From Bryobacterales bacterium (GTDB taxonomy: Bacteria > Acidobacteriota > Terriglobia > Bryobacterales > Bryobacteraceae): 64,000 nucleotides of DNA. Below, piece by piece: positions 56,176-64,000 of the stretch. Below the pieces are notes generated by a model, which was not told the origin of the DNA, searched no databases, and worked only from the letters and a program-made list of their open reading frames with translations. Numbering within the stretch: the first letter of the stretch is position 1; each line of letters starts with the position of its first letter. The stretch spans positions 80,555-144,554 of the forward strand of contig CANFEY010000004.1 in assembly GCA_947446025.1 (NCBI GenBank). Reading direction: 5' to 3'. Made by a program: the position numbers and the translations under genes.

Positions 56176-56206
56176 GAGGCCGGATCGAAAAGGTCCGGCC
56201 TCTTCT
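56176..56206 (+). terminator. Terminator after the secreted protein gene
   Basis: Perfect 9-pair stem GAGGCCGGA/TCCGGCCTC, loop of nine, then TTCT. Only a short U-run. Confidence 0.65.
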
Positions 56207-56411
56207 ATACCACTCGCGTAAGCCGCAGATCCTCAACTGCACGCGCAATACCGCCCCGCCGTCGACCAACCCCAAAGAAACATCGGTGGTAAGCCTTGAG
56301 TCGCTCCCTCCTCTAACGAGACATCGTGTTTCGCGATCCTATCGGTTGAGACTTTCTTATTGTCGATGTGAGGAGAAAGCCGTATCGTGGAGTTGTAGCC
56401 AAGGAGCAGGC

Positions 56412-56786
56412 ATGCGAATCAGAATCGCGGGCATCCAGCGAGCCCTCAGCGGGGAAGAAATCCAGGTGGTTCATAGCCACCTTCAGACCGCCTTCAGCCG
56501 GTTTGGCGACTCTGTTCAATCCGCCACGGTCGCGGTGGATGACGGCATCTACGCGAAAGAGTGCCGCCTTCGGTTGCGCCTCCGTTCAGGGCAAGATATT
56601 GTTGTGCGTAGTCAGAGTCCAGACCTTGCGTTGGCCACGCGACAAGCAGCCCAACGCGCTGCGGCAGCACTCGACCTACACCTCGGCGAGCTCCTTTTTG
56701 ACCTAACGGGGCGGGTTTCCACGGCAATTCCGGAACGGTGGTCGAGAAGAAGACGAGGTGGACTTTTTGACAGCGAACAAGTTTGA
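56412..56786 (+). CDS. HPF/RaiA-like ribosome-associated protein, copy 1
   Basis: A 124-residue protein with AAGGAG before the ATG. The first 95 residues (RIRIAGIQRALSGEEIQVV, SVQSATVAVDD, ECRLRLRLRSGQDIVVRSQ, TRQAAQRAAAALDLHL) show the beta-alpha-beta-beta-beta-alpha pattern of hibernation-factor (HPF/RaiA) domains, which bind idle ribosomes. It has a short basic tail and not the long HPF dimer domain. A paralogue lies at 57936. Stress-related role is inferred from the family and the surrounding genes. Confidence 0.7.
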   Translation: MRIRIAGIQRALSGEEIQVVHSHLQTAFSRFGDSVQSATVAVDDGIYAKECRLRLRLRSGQDIVVRSQSPDLALATRQAAQRAAAALDLHLGELLFDLTGRVSTAIPERWSRRRRGGLFDSEQV

Positions 56787-56830
56787 GTGAGCCTTGCAGG
56801 CGATGGAATCGGACGTCCTGCATTTTTCCT

Positions 56831-56917
56831 ACATGATCCTCGCCCGCCAAATGTAGACGGCATGAATTGGGTGCGCTGTAGTCTAGAATCGAGGCCGGGC
56901 CTGTAAGGGCTCCGGTC
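56831..56917 (+). repeat. Duplicated 3' end of the DUF465 gene with terminator
   Basis: Nearly the same sequence as 55056-55141: the codons for MILARQM (here interrupted by TAG), the GTGCGCT segment and the GGCCGGGCCTGTAAG terminator stem. Upstream sequence is not similar, so only about 86 bases were copied. Confidence 0.7.
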
Positions 56918-56937
56918 GTTTTAACTTGTCCCGACGA

Positions 56938-57837
56938 TCAACCGAACAGAGCCTCGCGGGCGGCCTCCGTGATCGCCACAACTGCCGGATGTTTCAATTT
57001 TTTCTCCACGGATATCGCGTAGAAGCGCTCTGCAAGCTCCTCAATGCGGCCCACCACGGATACGTTGTAGTGTGCCCTTACTTCTTTCTCAATCGCGGTC
57101 GGAGAGAAAAACAGGCCGTCACCGGCTTCTCCGAATGTTTTCAGCAGCGCGCTGTCGTCGAATTCGCCGGCCACCTGCGGGCGGATGTCATGACTGTTGA
57201 ACCATTGATCCACAGCCCTGCGCAGTTCGGAGCCATCCACGGGCAAAAGGAACGTCGCGCCGTCCAGCGATTTTGGGAAGCCGCGTTTGTAAGTCTGCGC
57301 CAGCTCCGGCGTGCCGAACACAGAGACACCACAGGAACCCAGAAGATGGCTGTAGGCCTTTATGCGGATGGAGGCAGGCACGGGGCCGTTCATCAACACC
57401 AAGTCGAGCTGATGGTTCGCCAGCTCCGTTAAGAGCACCTCCGGCGTGTCCTCGCGGCAAACCAAGTGAATGGGATCCGCCATGTGCATCGCCGGTTGAA
57501 GGACGCGGTATGCGATGAGTTTGGGCACCAGATCGGACACGCCAACCCGGAAGCGGATGGGCCTGCCAGTGGGGCGGCCCTTCAACACGTCCTGCATCTC
57601 CCGGCCTAGGGAAAAGATCTCGTCGGCATATCGAAACGTCAGCTGGCCCACTTCCGTCAGGGCCAGGCCGCGCCCCACGCGAACGAACAGTTTCTCTCCC
57701 AGGGCTTCTTCCAACTGGTGGAGTTGTCCGCTGATGGTGGGCTGGGCCAGCAAGAGTTCGTCCACGGCGCGCGCGATACTGCCTTGTTTCGCGACAACCC
57801 AAAAGTAGTAGAGATGGTGATAGTTGAGCCATTCCAT
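56938..57837 (-). CDS. LysR-type regulator, NhaR-like
   Basis: A 299-residue transcription factor. The HTH segment NYHHLYYFWVVAKQGSIARA, then QPTISGQLHQLEEALGEKLF, is closely similar to NhaR, the activator of Na+/H+ antiporter and stress genes. The effector domain follows (VGVSDLVPKLIAYRVLQPA). The ATG at 57837 is chosen to match the usual MEWLNYHH start; another ATG lies five codons upstream. It is divergent from the second HPF-like gene, 98 bases away, and is its most likely regulator, though no operator was identified. Confidence 0.88.
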   Translation of the reverse strand: MEWLNYHHLYYFWVVAKQGSIARAVDELLLAQPTISGQLHQLEEALGEKLFVRVGRGLALTEVGQLTFRYADEIFSLGREMQDVLKGRPTGRPIRFRVGVSDLVPKLIAYRVLQPAMHMADPIHLVCREDTPEVLLTELANHQLDLVLMNGPVPASIRIKAYSHLLGSCGVSVFGTPELAQTYKRGFPKSLDGATFLLPVDGSELRRAVDQWFNSHDIRPQVAGEFDDSALLKTFGEAGDGLFFSPTAIEKEVRAHYNVSVVGRIEELAERFYAISVEKKLKHPAVVAITEAAREALFG

Positions 57838-57935
57838 GTTTCCAGGATACATCTGTTTTGCCGATGGGACATGGAGTTACTTTCTCATTGTAGATTGGTA
57901 TGTTTTGCCGTAGTTTGGGGCTGTAGACAACAGCC

Positions 57936-58259
57936 ATGCGAATCAAGATTGAAGGACCCAAACGGCCAGTGACTCCGGAGGAAGCCGGGATCATTGAGCG
58001 GCAACTGCACTTCGTCCTGTGCCGTTATGACACCTTGATTCAGACTGCGGCGGTCACTCTGAAAGGCACCGGCCCTTGGGGGTGTCAAGTGAGATTGAAG
58101 TTGCGCTCCAGTTCCGACGTTGCTGCCAGTGACCGCCAGCCCGAGCTTGCAAGCGCGGTCCGCAAAGCCGCAGAAAAAGCCGCCGCCACCCTGGACCGCC
58201 AGCGCCCAATTCCTCGAATAAAACGCCAGACCCGCGTGTTCGCACAGTTTGGTGACTAG
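57936..58259 (+). CDS. HPF/RaiA-like ribosome-associated protein, copy 2
   Basis: A 107-residue paralogue of the 56412 protein (RIKIEGPKRPVTPEEAGII, LIQTAAVTLKG, CQVRLKLRSSSDV, RKAAEKAAATLDR). It shares the fold pattern and the KE/G-CxxxLRLRS strand. Divergent from the NhaR-like gene and followed after 38 bases by a small exported protein with a good ribosome site (AGAAAGGAAG). Confidence 0.68.
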   Translation: MRIKIEGPKRPVTPEEAGIIERQLHFVLCRYDTLIQTAAVTLKGTGPWGCQVRLKLRSSSDVAASDRQPELASAVRKAAEKAAATLDRQRPIPRIKRQTRVFAQFGD

Positions 58260-58297
58260 ATCTAACCATGTTTGACAAGTGAAGAAAGGAAGAACCC

Positions 58298-58756
58298 ATG
58301 AAAAACGTAAGACAACTCGCTCTAACTCTGGCCCTCACCGCCTCGGCGGCGTTCGCCAACGACCACCTGACGAAGATCGCGGACCACGCCCGGAACCTTG
58401 CGACGGACTATCGCAGGATGGCGGATACCCTGAAAAACAAGGACTTCGCGCCGCACGAACTGAAGCAGGAATTGCAGGAGGCCGAAGCGGCGCTGTCCAA
58501 TGTGAAGACGCTGCTGGCGGAGTATTCGGCCACCGGTCCCAACCTCAACGCGGCCCAGCAGAAGGATTGGCAGCTGACCCAGGATCTGGTCACCCTGTTG
58601 GACATCTTCCACGGGAGCAAGACGGAACTCCTCTCCGAGGCCAATGCGCAGAAGAAGCGGAGTGACATCCGTGCGCACGCGCTGGGCCTGCTGACGCGTG
58701 CGACGATGTTGGAGGCGACGGTCAAGCGGCTCCCCGGCACCAAGTCCAACTTCTAA
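58298..58756 (+). CDS. Small exported helical protein, paralogue 1
   Basis: A 152-residue protein with a signal peptide (QLALTLALTASAAFAND) and an all-helical body (LATDYRRMADTLKNKDF, LKQELQEAEAALSNVKTLL, DWQLTQDLVTLLDIFHGSKT). The paralogue at 59890 shares the signal peptide, the LKNK segment and LLDIFHG. No named family recognised. It is probably a periplasmic protein made with the HPF-like gene before it; function unknown. Confidence 0.72.
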   Translation: MKNVRQLALTLALTASAAFANDHLTKIADHARNLATDYRRMADTLKNKDFAPHELKQELQEAEAALSNVKTLLAEYSATGPNLNAAQQKDWQLTQDLVTLLDIFHGSKTELLSEANAQKKRSDIRAHALGLLTRATMLEATVKRLPGTKSNF

Positions 58757-59179
58757 CTCTCCCCCCTGCGGCTCCGGCTATCCCCCCTTGCCGGGGCCGC
58801 GCTCCCTCCCCGCACGTCCTTTCCCCTCCATCCACCGCGCTCGTCTGCCTGCCCCACCCACAGTTCGCGTTGTTTCCAAGCGCACCCATGCCGGTTCAGC
58901 CTGAAATGGAGGGCGAGAGTTTTCCGCTAGTGAGTATCCCGCCCTTCGGGTGATAATTTTCAAGGCAGGTGGGTCTTTTGTCCGATGTAGATTCTGAGCA
59001 AGCGCGAGAAGTGGATTTCCGCGCTCCCGGTCATCGTCTCGATGAGCCCGCCGGGCTACCCCCGCCATGGTTGCATCCCTGCAAGAGCCCGCTTCCGTTT
59101 GACCTGGCAAAATCATGGTCAGTCCATATCTCATGCGGCTTGCTGTCGGCGCAGTTGACGTTGTGCGCGCCGTCTCGAT
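58757..59179. other. Intergenic region without a convincing gene
   Basis: Begins with GC-rich, C-run sequence and continues into the decayed 3' side of the IS3-type remnant. A minus-strand frame is open through much of it but has no family resemblance and a biased composition. No promoter or RNA recognised. Confidence 0.5.
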
Positions 59180-59344
59180 CTTCCGATCCCGCGCCGCGTG
59201 AATCTCAGCTTGACGGCATGCCAGCATATCCTGCGGCGTCACAAAGCCGATGGCGCTGTGTAGCCGGACTTGGTTGCAATGATCCACGTACTGCCGGATC
59301 AGACTGCGGGCATCGCGCAAATTTCCTTTTGCAATCCGGTCCAT
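59180..59344 (-). pseudogene. C-terminal fragment of an IS3-type transposase
   Basis: Reads SLIRQYVDHCNQVRLHSAIG, then FVTPQDMLACRQAEIHAARD and RKIETA. This is the typical integrase-core end of IS3-family transposases (YNxxRxHSAxGYxTP). Nothing upstream of 59344 continues the frame, so only the tail of the gene remains. Confidence 0.75.
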
Positions 59345-59454
59345 ACATCGATCATACCGATGTATGAAAGCGAGACTTCCTTATTGTCAATCCATCTAAA
59401 ACGCCTTATATTCGCGCCATAGGGAAGAGAAACACGACGTTTCAGGAGCCATAA

Positions 59455-59829
59455 ATGGACAAAACCAAGATCAAGAGCTTTCAGACAACGCTGGAAAACA
59501 TGGCTCGGGAAATCAGCCGCCAGGCGAACGAGCAGGACCGTCGCGCCATTGTGGTGGAAACCAGCGCGGAGCAATGTGAGCAGGACGTCCTGGCTGCACA
59601 GCGCGACATGGCCGTCCAGTCTTTGAGCCGGCGCACCCGGCTTCTGCGCGATGTAAACGCGGCGTTGGCGCGCATCCGCGAGGGTAGCTACGGCGAATGC
59701 CTGGAATGCGACGGACCGATCGGGGAGCGCCGGCTGCGCGCCGTGCCGCAGGCGCGCCACTGCATCGCATGCCAGGAGCGCATGGAAGGATCGTCGCAAT
59801 GTTCCTTTCGCGTCCAATGGGCCGCCTAA
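59455..59829 (+). CDS. DksA/TraR-type zinc-finger protein
   Basis: A 124-residue protein with an N-terminal helical coiled coil and a C-terminal C4 zinc finger, YGECLECDGPIGERRL then RHCIACQ. DksA-like proteins enter the RNA polymerase secondary channel and adjust transcription with ppGpp during stress. The acidic tip common in DksA (DxxA) is not clear here, so it may be one of the small TraR-like forms. Lies between the two exported paralogues. Confidence 0.85.
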   Translation: MDKTKIKSFQTTLENMAREISRQANEQDRRAIVVETSAEQCEQDVLAAQRDMAVQSLSRRTRLLRDVNAALARIREGSYGECLECDGPIGERRLRAVPQARHCIACQERMEGSSQCSFRVQWAA

Positions 59830-59889
59830 GGACGAAAGTTTGAATGTTTGAACGTACGCAAATAGGAAAAGAAAAAGGAGAAATACACA

Positions 59890-60291
59890 ATGAAACTACA
59901 GACTCTCGCACTCACCTTGGCTCTCACGGCTTCGGCCGCGTTCGCCAACGACCACATGACCCAGATCGCGGCGGAAGCCCGCGAACTTCGGTCGGACTAT
60001 CAAAAGATGACAGTCACGCTCAAGAACAAAAACTTCCCGGAACGCGAACTCCAGGATGAGCTGAAGCTGGCCGAAGAGGAACTGGAAAAAATCCGCGGCC
60101 ACATGACGCAATTCGAAGCGTCCAAGCCGACCCTCACGCCGGCGCAGGCGAAGGATTGGAAGACCACCCAGGACTTGGTCGTACTGCTGGACATCTTCCA
60201 CGGCCGCAAGGCGGTCCTGTTGGAGGGCGATAATCCCCACAAACGGCGCGGTGAACTGCGGGCCGAGGCCCGCCTCTCTGCCCTGCCCTAA
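59890..60291 (+). CDS. Small exported helical protein, paralogue 2
   Basis: A 133-residue protein with AAAGGAG upstream and a signal peptide nearly identical to that of the 58298 gene (TLALTLALTASAAFAND). The body repeats the same plan: ELRSDYQKMTVTLKNKNF, LQDELKLAEEELEKI, DWKTTQDLVVLLDIFHG. The C-terminus is shorter. Probably periplasmic; function unknown. A strong hairpin follows. Confidence 0.72.
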   Translation: MKLQTLALTLALTASAAFANDHMTQIAAEARELRSDYQKMTVTLKNKNFPERELQDELKLAEEELEKIRGHMTQFEASKPTLTPAQAKDWKTTQDLVVLLDIFHGRKAVLLEGDNPHKRRGELRAEARLSALP

Positions 60292-60300
60292 CGCCGACCC

Positions 60301-60324
60301 GAGCGGCCCCCGGTGGGGCCGCTC
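60301..60324 (+). terminator. Intercistronic GC hairpin
   Basis: Perfect 10-pair stem GAGCGGCCCC/GGGGCCGCTC with a CGGT loop, 24 bases before the next start. No U-run, so partial termination or mRNA stabilisation is more likely than full termination. Confidence 0.5.
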
Positions 60325-60347
60325 CCTCTCCCACAAAAGGAAACGAT

Positions 60348-60809
60348 ATGAAACAAGTCCTCATCGAAATCCGAACATCCACTGAGATGCTACCTCTGCT
60401 GGCCGAATACGAGGAACAAATGGACGCGGTCCAGCAACGCGCCTACCACCTCTTTCATCAGCGCGGCGCAACCCACGGCCTAGCGCTGGACGACTGGCTG
60501 GCCGCGCAGTCGCAGACACTATGTTTGCCGCAGGCCCACGCCTCGGAAGACGACACGCACTACCGCATCCTGACCTCCTTGTCCGGATTCACGGCGGACC
60601 GTATTCGCGTGGTCCTCAGCCCGGATGAAATGATCCTGCGCGCCGAAGCATCCAGCGCGGCCCGAAAGAATGGCAAGTCGTTTTCCCTCAAGGCACTCAC
60701 CTACTGCCGCTTTTCCGGCCCCATTCAGCTGGAAACCGCCACGGCAGGCTTGACCAACGGTCTTCTCACCGTGGTGGTGCCGAAATCCACTTCCCCTGCC
60801 GCGCTATAA
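60348..60809 (+). CDS. DUF2934-HSP20 fusion protein
   Basis: A 153-residue protein. QQRAYHLFHQRGATHGLALDD followed by W is the short DUF2934 helix pair. After it comes an alpha-crystallin-like beta-sandwich (ILTSLSGFTADRIRVVLSP, then NGLLTVVVPK, which resembles the HSP20 GxLxxxxP motif). Small heat-shock proteins hold unfolded proteins; fused DUF2934 domains are frequent in acidobacteria but of unknown use. It follows the exported paralogue and precedes recA by 68 bases. Confidence 0.72.
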   Translation: MKQVLIEIRTSTEMLPLLAEYEEQMDAVQQRAYHLFHQRGATHGLALDDWLAAQSQTLCLPQAHASEDDTHYRILTSLSGFTADRIRVVLSPDEMILRAEASSAARKNGKSFSLKALTYCRFSGPIQLETATAGLTNGLLTVVVPKSTSPAAL

Positions 60810-60877
60810 TCGGACTTCCCCCGAAACGACCTCGCCTGTGGTAGCCTAGAACCTCAGGAGAAGGAAAGGCGAAACAT

Positions 60878-61978
60878 ATGAGCGCACCCATGCCCGCGAT
60901 GGACGAAAAAGAACGCAGCCGAGCACTCGGCGCGACGCTGAGCCAGATTGAGAAGAGCTTCGGCAAGGGAGCGGTCATCCGCCTGGGAGCGCAGACCGTG
61001 CAGGCGGTGCCCGTCATCTCCACGGGATCGATTTCAGTAGACTACGCGCTGGGCATCGGCGGTTTTGCGCGGGGGCGCATCGTCGAAATCTACGGGCCGG
61101 AATCGTCGGGTAAGACGACCGTGGCGCTGCAAGTGGTCGCGCAGGCGCAGAAGGCCGGAGGCATGGCGGCGTACATCGACGTGGAACACGCGCTGGATCC
61201 CGCCTACGCGAAGAAGCTGGGTGTGGACATCGACAACCTGCTCGTCTCGCAGCCGGACTACGGGGAGCAGGCGCTTGAAATCACCAACGCGCTGATCGCC
61301 TCGGGCTCAATTGACGTGCTGGTGGTCGACTCGGTGGCGGCGCTGGTGCCGAAGGCCGAACTCGACGGCGAAATGGGCGATAGCTTCATGGGCGTGCATG
61401 CGCGCCTGATGTCGCAGGCGATGCGGAAACTCACCAGCATCGTGAGCCGCTCCAACACCTGCCTTATCTTCATCAACCAGATCCGCGAAAAGATCGGCGT
61501 GATGTTCGGCAGCCCGGAAACCACCACCGGCGGCCGCGCGCTGAAGTTTTATTCGAGCATGCGCTGCGACATCCGCCGCATTAGTGCCATCAAGGACGGC
61601 GAGGTCGTCATCGGCAACCGAACCAAGATCAAGGTCGTGAAGAACAAGATGGCTCCGCCGTTCCGCGAGGCTGAGTTCGACATGATCTTTGGCGAGGGCA
61701 TCTCGAAGGAAGGCGACTTGATCGACCTCGGCGTGGCGCAGAACTTGGTGGAGAAGAGCGGCTCCTGGTACAGCTACAAAGGCGAGCGCATCGGTCAGGG
61801 CCGCGACAACGCCAAGCAGTTCCTGCGCGATAATCCCGATGTGTTCAAGAAGGTGGATCTGGAAGTGCGCAAGGCGATCGGCTTGGTGCGTCCCGAGCCC
61901 GCGGCAAACGGAGCTCCGGCGGCTCCTCCCGCGGCACCTGCTCCTGCTCCTGCTGCTGCGGCCCGCGGGCGCGGCTGA
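60878..61978 (+). CDS. recA: Recombinase RecA
   Basis: RecA forms filaments on single-stranded DNA, exchanges strands and triggers LexA cleavage. The 366-residue product shows [20 protein letters not shown], Walker [13 protein letters not shown] (about 73-80), the [15 protein letters not shown] loop, Walker [33 protein letters not shown] and [12 protein letters not shown]. The C-terminal tail is Pro/Ala-rich ([17 protein letters not shown]) where many RecA proteins have an acidic tail. No clear LexA box was identified upstream. Confidence 0.96.
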   Translation: MSAPMPAMDEKERSRALGATLSQIEKSFGKGAVIRLGAQTVQAVPVISTGSISVDYALGIGGFARGRIVEIYGPESSGKTTVALQVVAQAQKAGGMAAYIDVEHALDPAYAKKLGVDIDNLLVSQPDYGEQALEITNALIASGSIDVLVVDSVAALVPKAELDGEMGDSFMGVHARLMSQAMRKLTSIVSRSNTCLIFINQIREKIGVMFGSPETTTGGRALKFYSSMRCDIRRISAIKDGEVVIGNRTKIKVVKNKMAPPFREAEFDMIFGEGISKEGDLIDLGVAQNLVEKSGSWYSYKGERIGQGRDNAKQFLRDNPDVFKKVDLEVRKAIGLVRPEPAANGAPAAPPAAPAPAPAAAARGRG

Positions 61979-62132
61979 CCGCTTCCTTTTGGTCGCGGCT
62001 CGGTTACTGGGGGTGCGCTGTCCACACCACCTAGACTGCGCCAAATCGCGCAGGGAGGTAGCGCAGGCGCTTCCGCCAGCGATCAAAACGCACGCCCGAC
62101 CCTTGGCCCCCAACGTGCATCCCGTCTGTCCT

Positions 62133-63287
62133 ATGGGACAGATCGTAGCCGCCATGGCCACAATGCACGCGCCGCAGTTATTCACGCGGCCTCCTGAGGA
62201 AGACCCGGCGCAGCTGGACGCTGGCATCGCCGCCATGGGGCGGTTGGGGCAGCTGCTGGATGAGACCAAACCCGACGCCCTGATCATCTTCGCCAGCGAC
62301 CACTTGGAGACATTCTTCCTGAAGTCGGTGCCCACGTTTGAAATCGTGGCGGGGGAGCTGGCCACGGCAGTCTTCGCGGGCAAGACGTGGTCGCCGAAGA
62401 TTCACCAGGGGCTAGCCGAAGGGCTGCTGAACGCGCTGGTGGAGCGCGACTTCGACATGGCCTATTCGCAGGAAGCGGAGCTGGGCCACAGCTTCGCCGC
62501 GCCATTCGAGTGGGTCCTGGCGGGGCGCGACATTCCCGTGGTACCGATCTTCGTCAACACCTATTTGCCCCCGCTGCCGCGCGCGCGCCGTTGTGCGGCG
62601 TTCGGGAAGGCGATTGCGGACATTGTCGCATCGCGCAAGGAACGGGTCGCTGTACTCGCCAGTGGGGGCATGTCACATTATCCGGGCACCACCAAGTATT
62701 ACCAGCCTGCGTTCGACTTTGATCAGTGGTGCATTGCGGAGCTCGAAAACGGCCACAGCGATTCGTTCCTGGACCTCACGTCGCAACAGCTCGACGAGGT
62801 GGGGAATACGGAGATGCTGCCGTGGGCTCCGGTGATGGGTGCGTTGGGGGAATGCCACCTGGAGTTGTACTCCTACCAACCCACGGCGCATCACGGACAC
62901 GCCGCGGCGCGCTTTCATCCGGGTCCGGCGCCGAACGCGAAACCGAAGCAGGCTCCCTACAAGTTCCTCAACAACCCGCACGAATTCTACGTGCATCCGC
63001 CGGTTTCCGCGTACAGGTTGAACAAGCTGCTGTACGACTCGCGTCACAAGCCGGTGATGCGGCAGCAGTTGTTGAAGAATCCTGCGGAGGTGGTTGGCGA
63101 ATACGGATTGACCCCGGAGGAAGCCTGCGTGGTTGTGGCCGCGCTGAAGTTGCCGCACAACAATTCCGCGCAGCCGGCGCTGGATGCCGATCCGCTGGTG
63201 GCGCTGGGAGCGCATCCGGTAGGCGCGCTGATGGCGGTACACGTGCTGCAATCCGAGCAGCGCCGCATGTTGCGCGGAGCGCCATGA
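62133..63287 (+). CDS. LigB-LigA fused extradiol dioxygenase-like protein
   Basis: A 384-residue protein. The first 280 residues are a class III extradiol dioxygenase subunit B (LigB): MHAPQ near the start with a metal His, FASDHLETFF and ASGGMSHYPG with further ligand candidates. The last 90 residues (YRLNKLLYDSRHKPVMRQQL, VVGEYGLTPEEACVVVAA, LGAHPVGALM) resemble the small LigA subunit. In protocatechuate 4,5-dioxygenase these are separate; in gallate dioxygenase they are fused. The aromatic substrate is not evident. ATG 62133 has no clear ribosome site. It overlaps the kinase gene by four bases. Confidence 0.82.
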   Translation: MGQIVAAMATMHAPQLFTRPPEEDPAQLDAGIAAMGRLGQLLDETKPDALIIFASDHLETFFLKSVPTFEIVAGELATAVFAGKTWSPKIHQGLAEGLLNALVERDFDMAYSQEAELGHSFAAPFEWVLAGRDIPVVPIFVNTYLPPLPRARRCAAFGKAIADIVASRKERVAVLASGGMSHYPGTTKYYQPAFDFDQWCIAELENGHSDSFLDLTSQQLDEVGNTEMLPWAPVMGALGECHLELYSYQPTAHHGHAAARFHPGPAPNAKPKQAPYKFLNNPHEFYVHPPVSAYRLNKLLYDSRHKPVMRQQLLKNPAEVVGEYGLTPEEACVVVAALKLPHNNSAQPALDADPLVALGAHPVGALMAVHVLQSEQRRMLRGAP

Positions 63288-63859
63288 GCGCAGCGTGTAC
63301 CATGGGACCCATGGAAGACCGTTTCCGGCAATTACTCGAAGCCGCACCGGACGCCATCCTGCAGGTGGATGCGGAAGGCCGCATCCTGCTGCTGAACCGG
63401 GTAGCGGAAGAGATGTTCGGCTACGCGCGCGAGGAACTGTTGGGACAACCGGTGGAGATGCTGGTGCCTGCGTCCAGACGCAGTGCCCATAGCAAACATC
63501 GGGCTGCTTATGCGCACCAGCCATCCACGCGGTCGATGGGGGCGAAGATGCAGCTGGAAGGGATGCGGAAGGACGGGACTGCATTTCCCGTGGAGATTAG
63601 TCTGAGCCCCAGGGTCACCCCTGGGGTTCGTGAGATCGAGGTGACTGCGATCATCCGGGATGTTACGGAACGGAAGGCAGCTGACGAACGGCTGCGCGTA
63701 TTGCAGCGGGACTTTCTGGCCAGCATGAGTCACGAGCTGCGGACGCCGCTGCACACCATCATCGGATTCTCAGAACTGCTGGCCGAAGAGGTACAGGGTC
63801 CGCTCAACGAAAAGCAGAAGCGCTTTGTGGGGCACATCCATAAGGACTCGCTGCAGTAG
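63284..63859 (+). pseudogene. PAS histidine kinase truncated by an insertion element
   Basis: A PAS domain (FRQLLEAAPDAILQVDAEGR, VTAIIRDVTERK) leads into a HisKA region with the phospho-acceptor His in DFLASMSHELRTPLHTIIGF. The frame then stops at 63859 after KDSLQ, where the dimerisation helix and the whole ATPase domain should follow. The next bases begin the IS4-type element. The remaining 191 residues could be phosphorylated only by a partner. ATG 63284 overlaps the previous stop; ATG 63311 is an alternative start. Confidence 0.8.
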
Positions 63860-63866
63860 TGTCCGG

Positions 63867-64000
63867 CTATAAGTCGAACAGATTCAGCTGGTTGAAAAAT
63901 GGGTCTGATTTTTCTCCGGTATGTTGTAGCTGAAGGGCCTGTAGAATGGGCGTCCGCTCGAAAATGGTGACGCTGACAACCTGTAGGATTTGGTAGAGGC
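63867..64000 (-). mobile_element. IS4-type transposase, C-terminal end only
   Basis: The minus strand reads LYQILQVVSVTIFERTPILQ and ends NQLNLFDL then TAG at 63867-63869. This tail is typical of IS4-family transposases. The element border is close to 63857-63860 (sequence TAGTGTCCGG), directly after the broken kinase gene. The rest of the element lies beyond the window. Confidence 0.75.

Overview
The window looks like one chromosomal stretch of a GC-rich acidobacterium, most likely of the Solibacter/Bryobacter type. The basis is gene content, not a database search. It has three copies of the acidobacterial TIGR03435 family, a large TonB-dependent receptor with an N-terminal carboxypeptidase-like domain, a DUF1592/DUF1552 pair, hopanoid genes and several palindromic dispersed repeats. 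It is origin-proximal: dnaA-dnaN-gyrB lies at 13.7-19.0 kb with DnaA boxes on both sides of dnaA, and mnmG-rsmG-parA-parB with two perfect parS sites lies at 35.4-39.4 kb. There is one tRNA (CAU anticodon). I saw no rRNA, CRISPR array or prophage.

Layout. 0-9.2 kb: end of a secreted Ig/LamG protein, then a minus-strand block of TonB receptor, cytochrome-like DUF1592 protein, Tat-exported DUF1552 protein, cupin and a decayed TIGR03435 gene. 9.3-13.3 kb: secreted ankyrin protein, antitoxin-like remnant, and a MacA-type adaptor with its ATPase but no permease. 13.3-19 kb: replication genes and oriC. 19-31.2 kb: a polysaccharide cluster with a Wzt-like ATPase, a methyltransferase with a coiled coil, and six glycosyltransferase genes, many coupled by 1-4 base overlaps. 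One of these is split by an in-frame zeta-toxin-like P-loop domain. 31.3-35.3 kb: alanine racemase and small genes. 35.4-39.4 kb: mnmG, rsmG, parS, parA, parB. 39.5-43.8 kb: a DUF4397 protein that seems to start at ATC, tRNA, a DUF3142 lipoprotein and partner, and a GlcG-like gene with an in-frame TAG. 43.8-50.3 kb: hpnJ, two half-size EamA proteins and hpnI, then comEC. 50.3-55.1 kb: mixed small genes, repeats and a third TIGR03435 pseudogene. 55.2-60.8 kb: a stress-type island with two HPF-like proteins, an NhaR-type LysR regulator, two paralogous small exported proteins, a DksA/TraR zinc finger and a DUF2934-HSP20 fusion. 60.9-64 kb: recA, a LigB-LigA dioxygenase fusion, and a PAS histidine kinase cut off by an IS4-type element that runs off the window.

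The observations I rate highest are the glycosyltransferase/zeta-like chimera (26.4-28.1 kb); a palindromic repeat family that supplies stop codons to two genes and lies in frame inside a third; two parS sites encoding the RsmG C-terminus; the hpnJ-EamA-EamA-hpnI operon; and the duplicated HPF/exported-protein island. Several genes are visibly decaying: three TIGR03435 copies, the GlcG-like gene, an antitoxin and the kinase.
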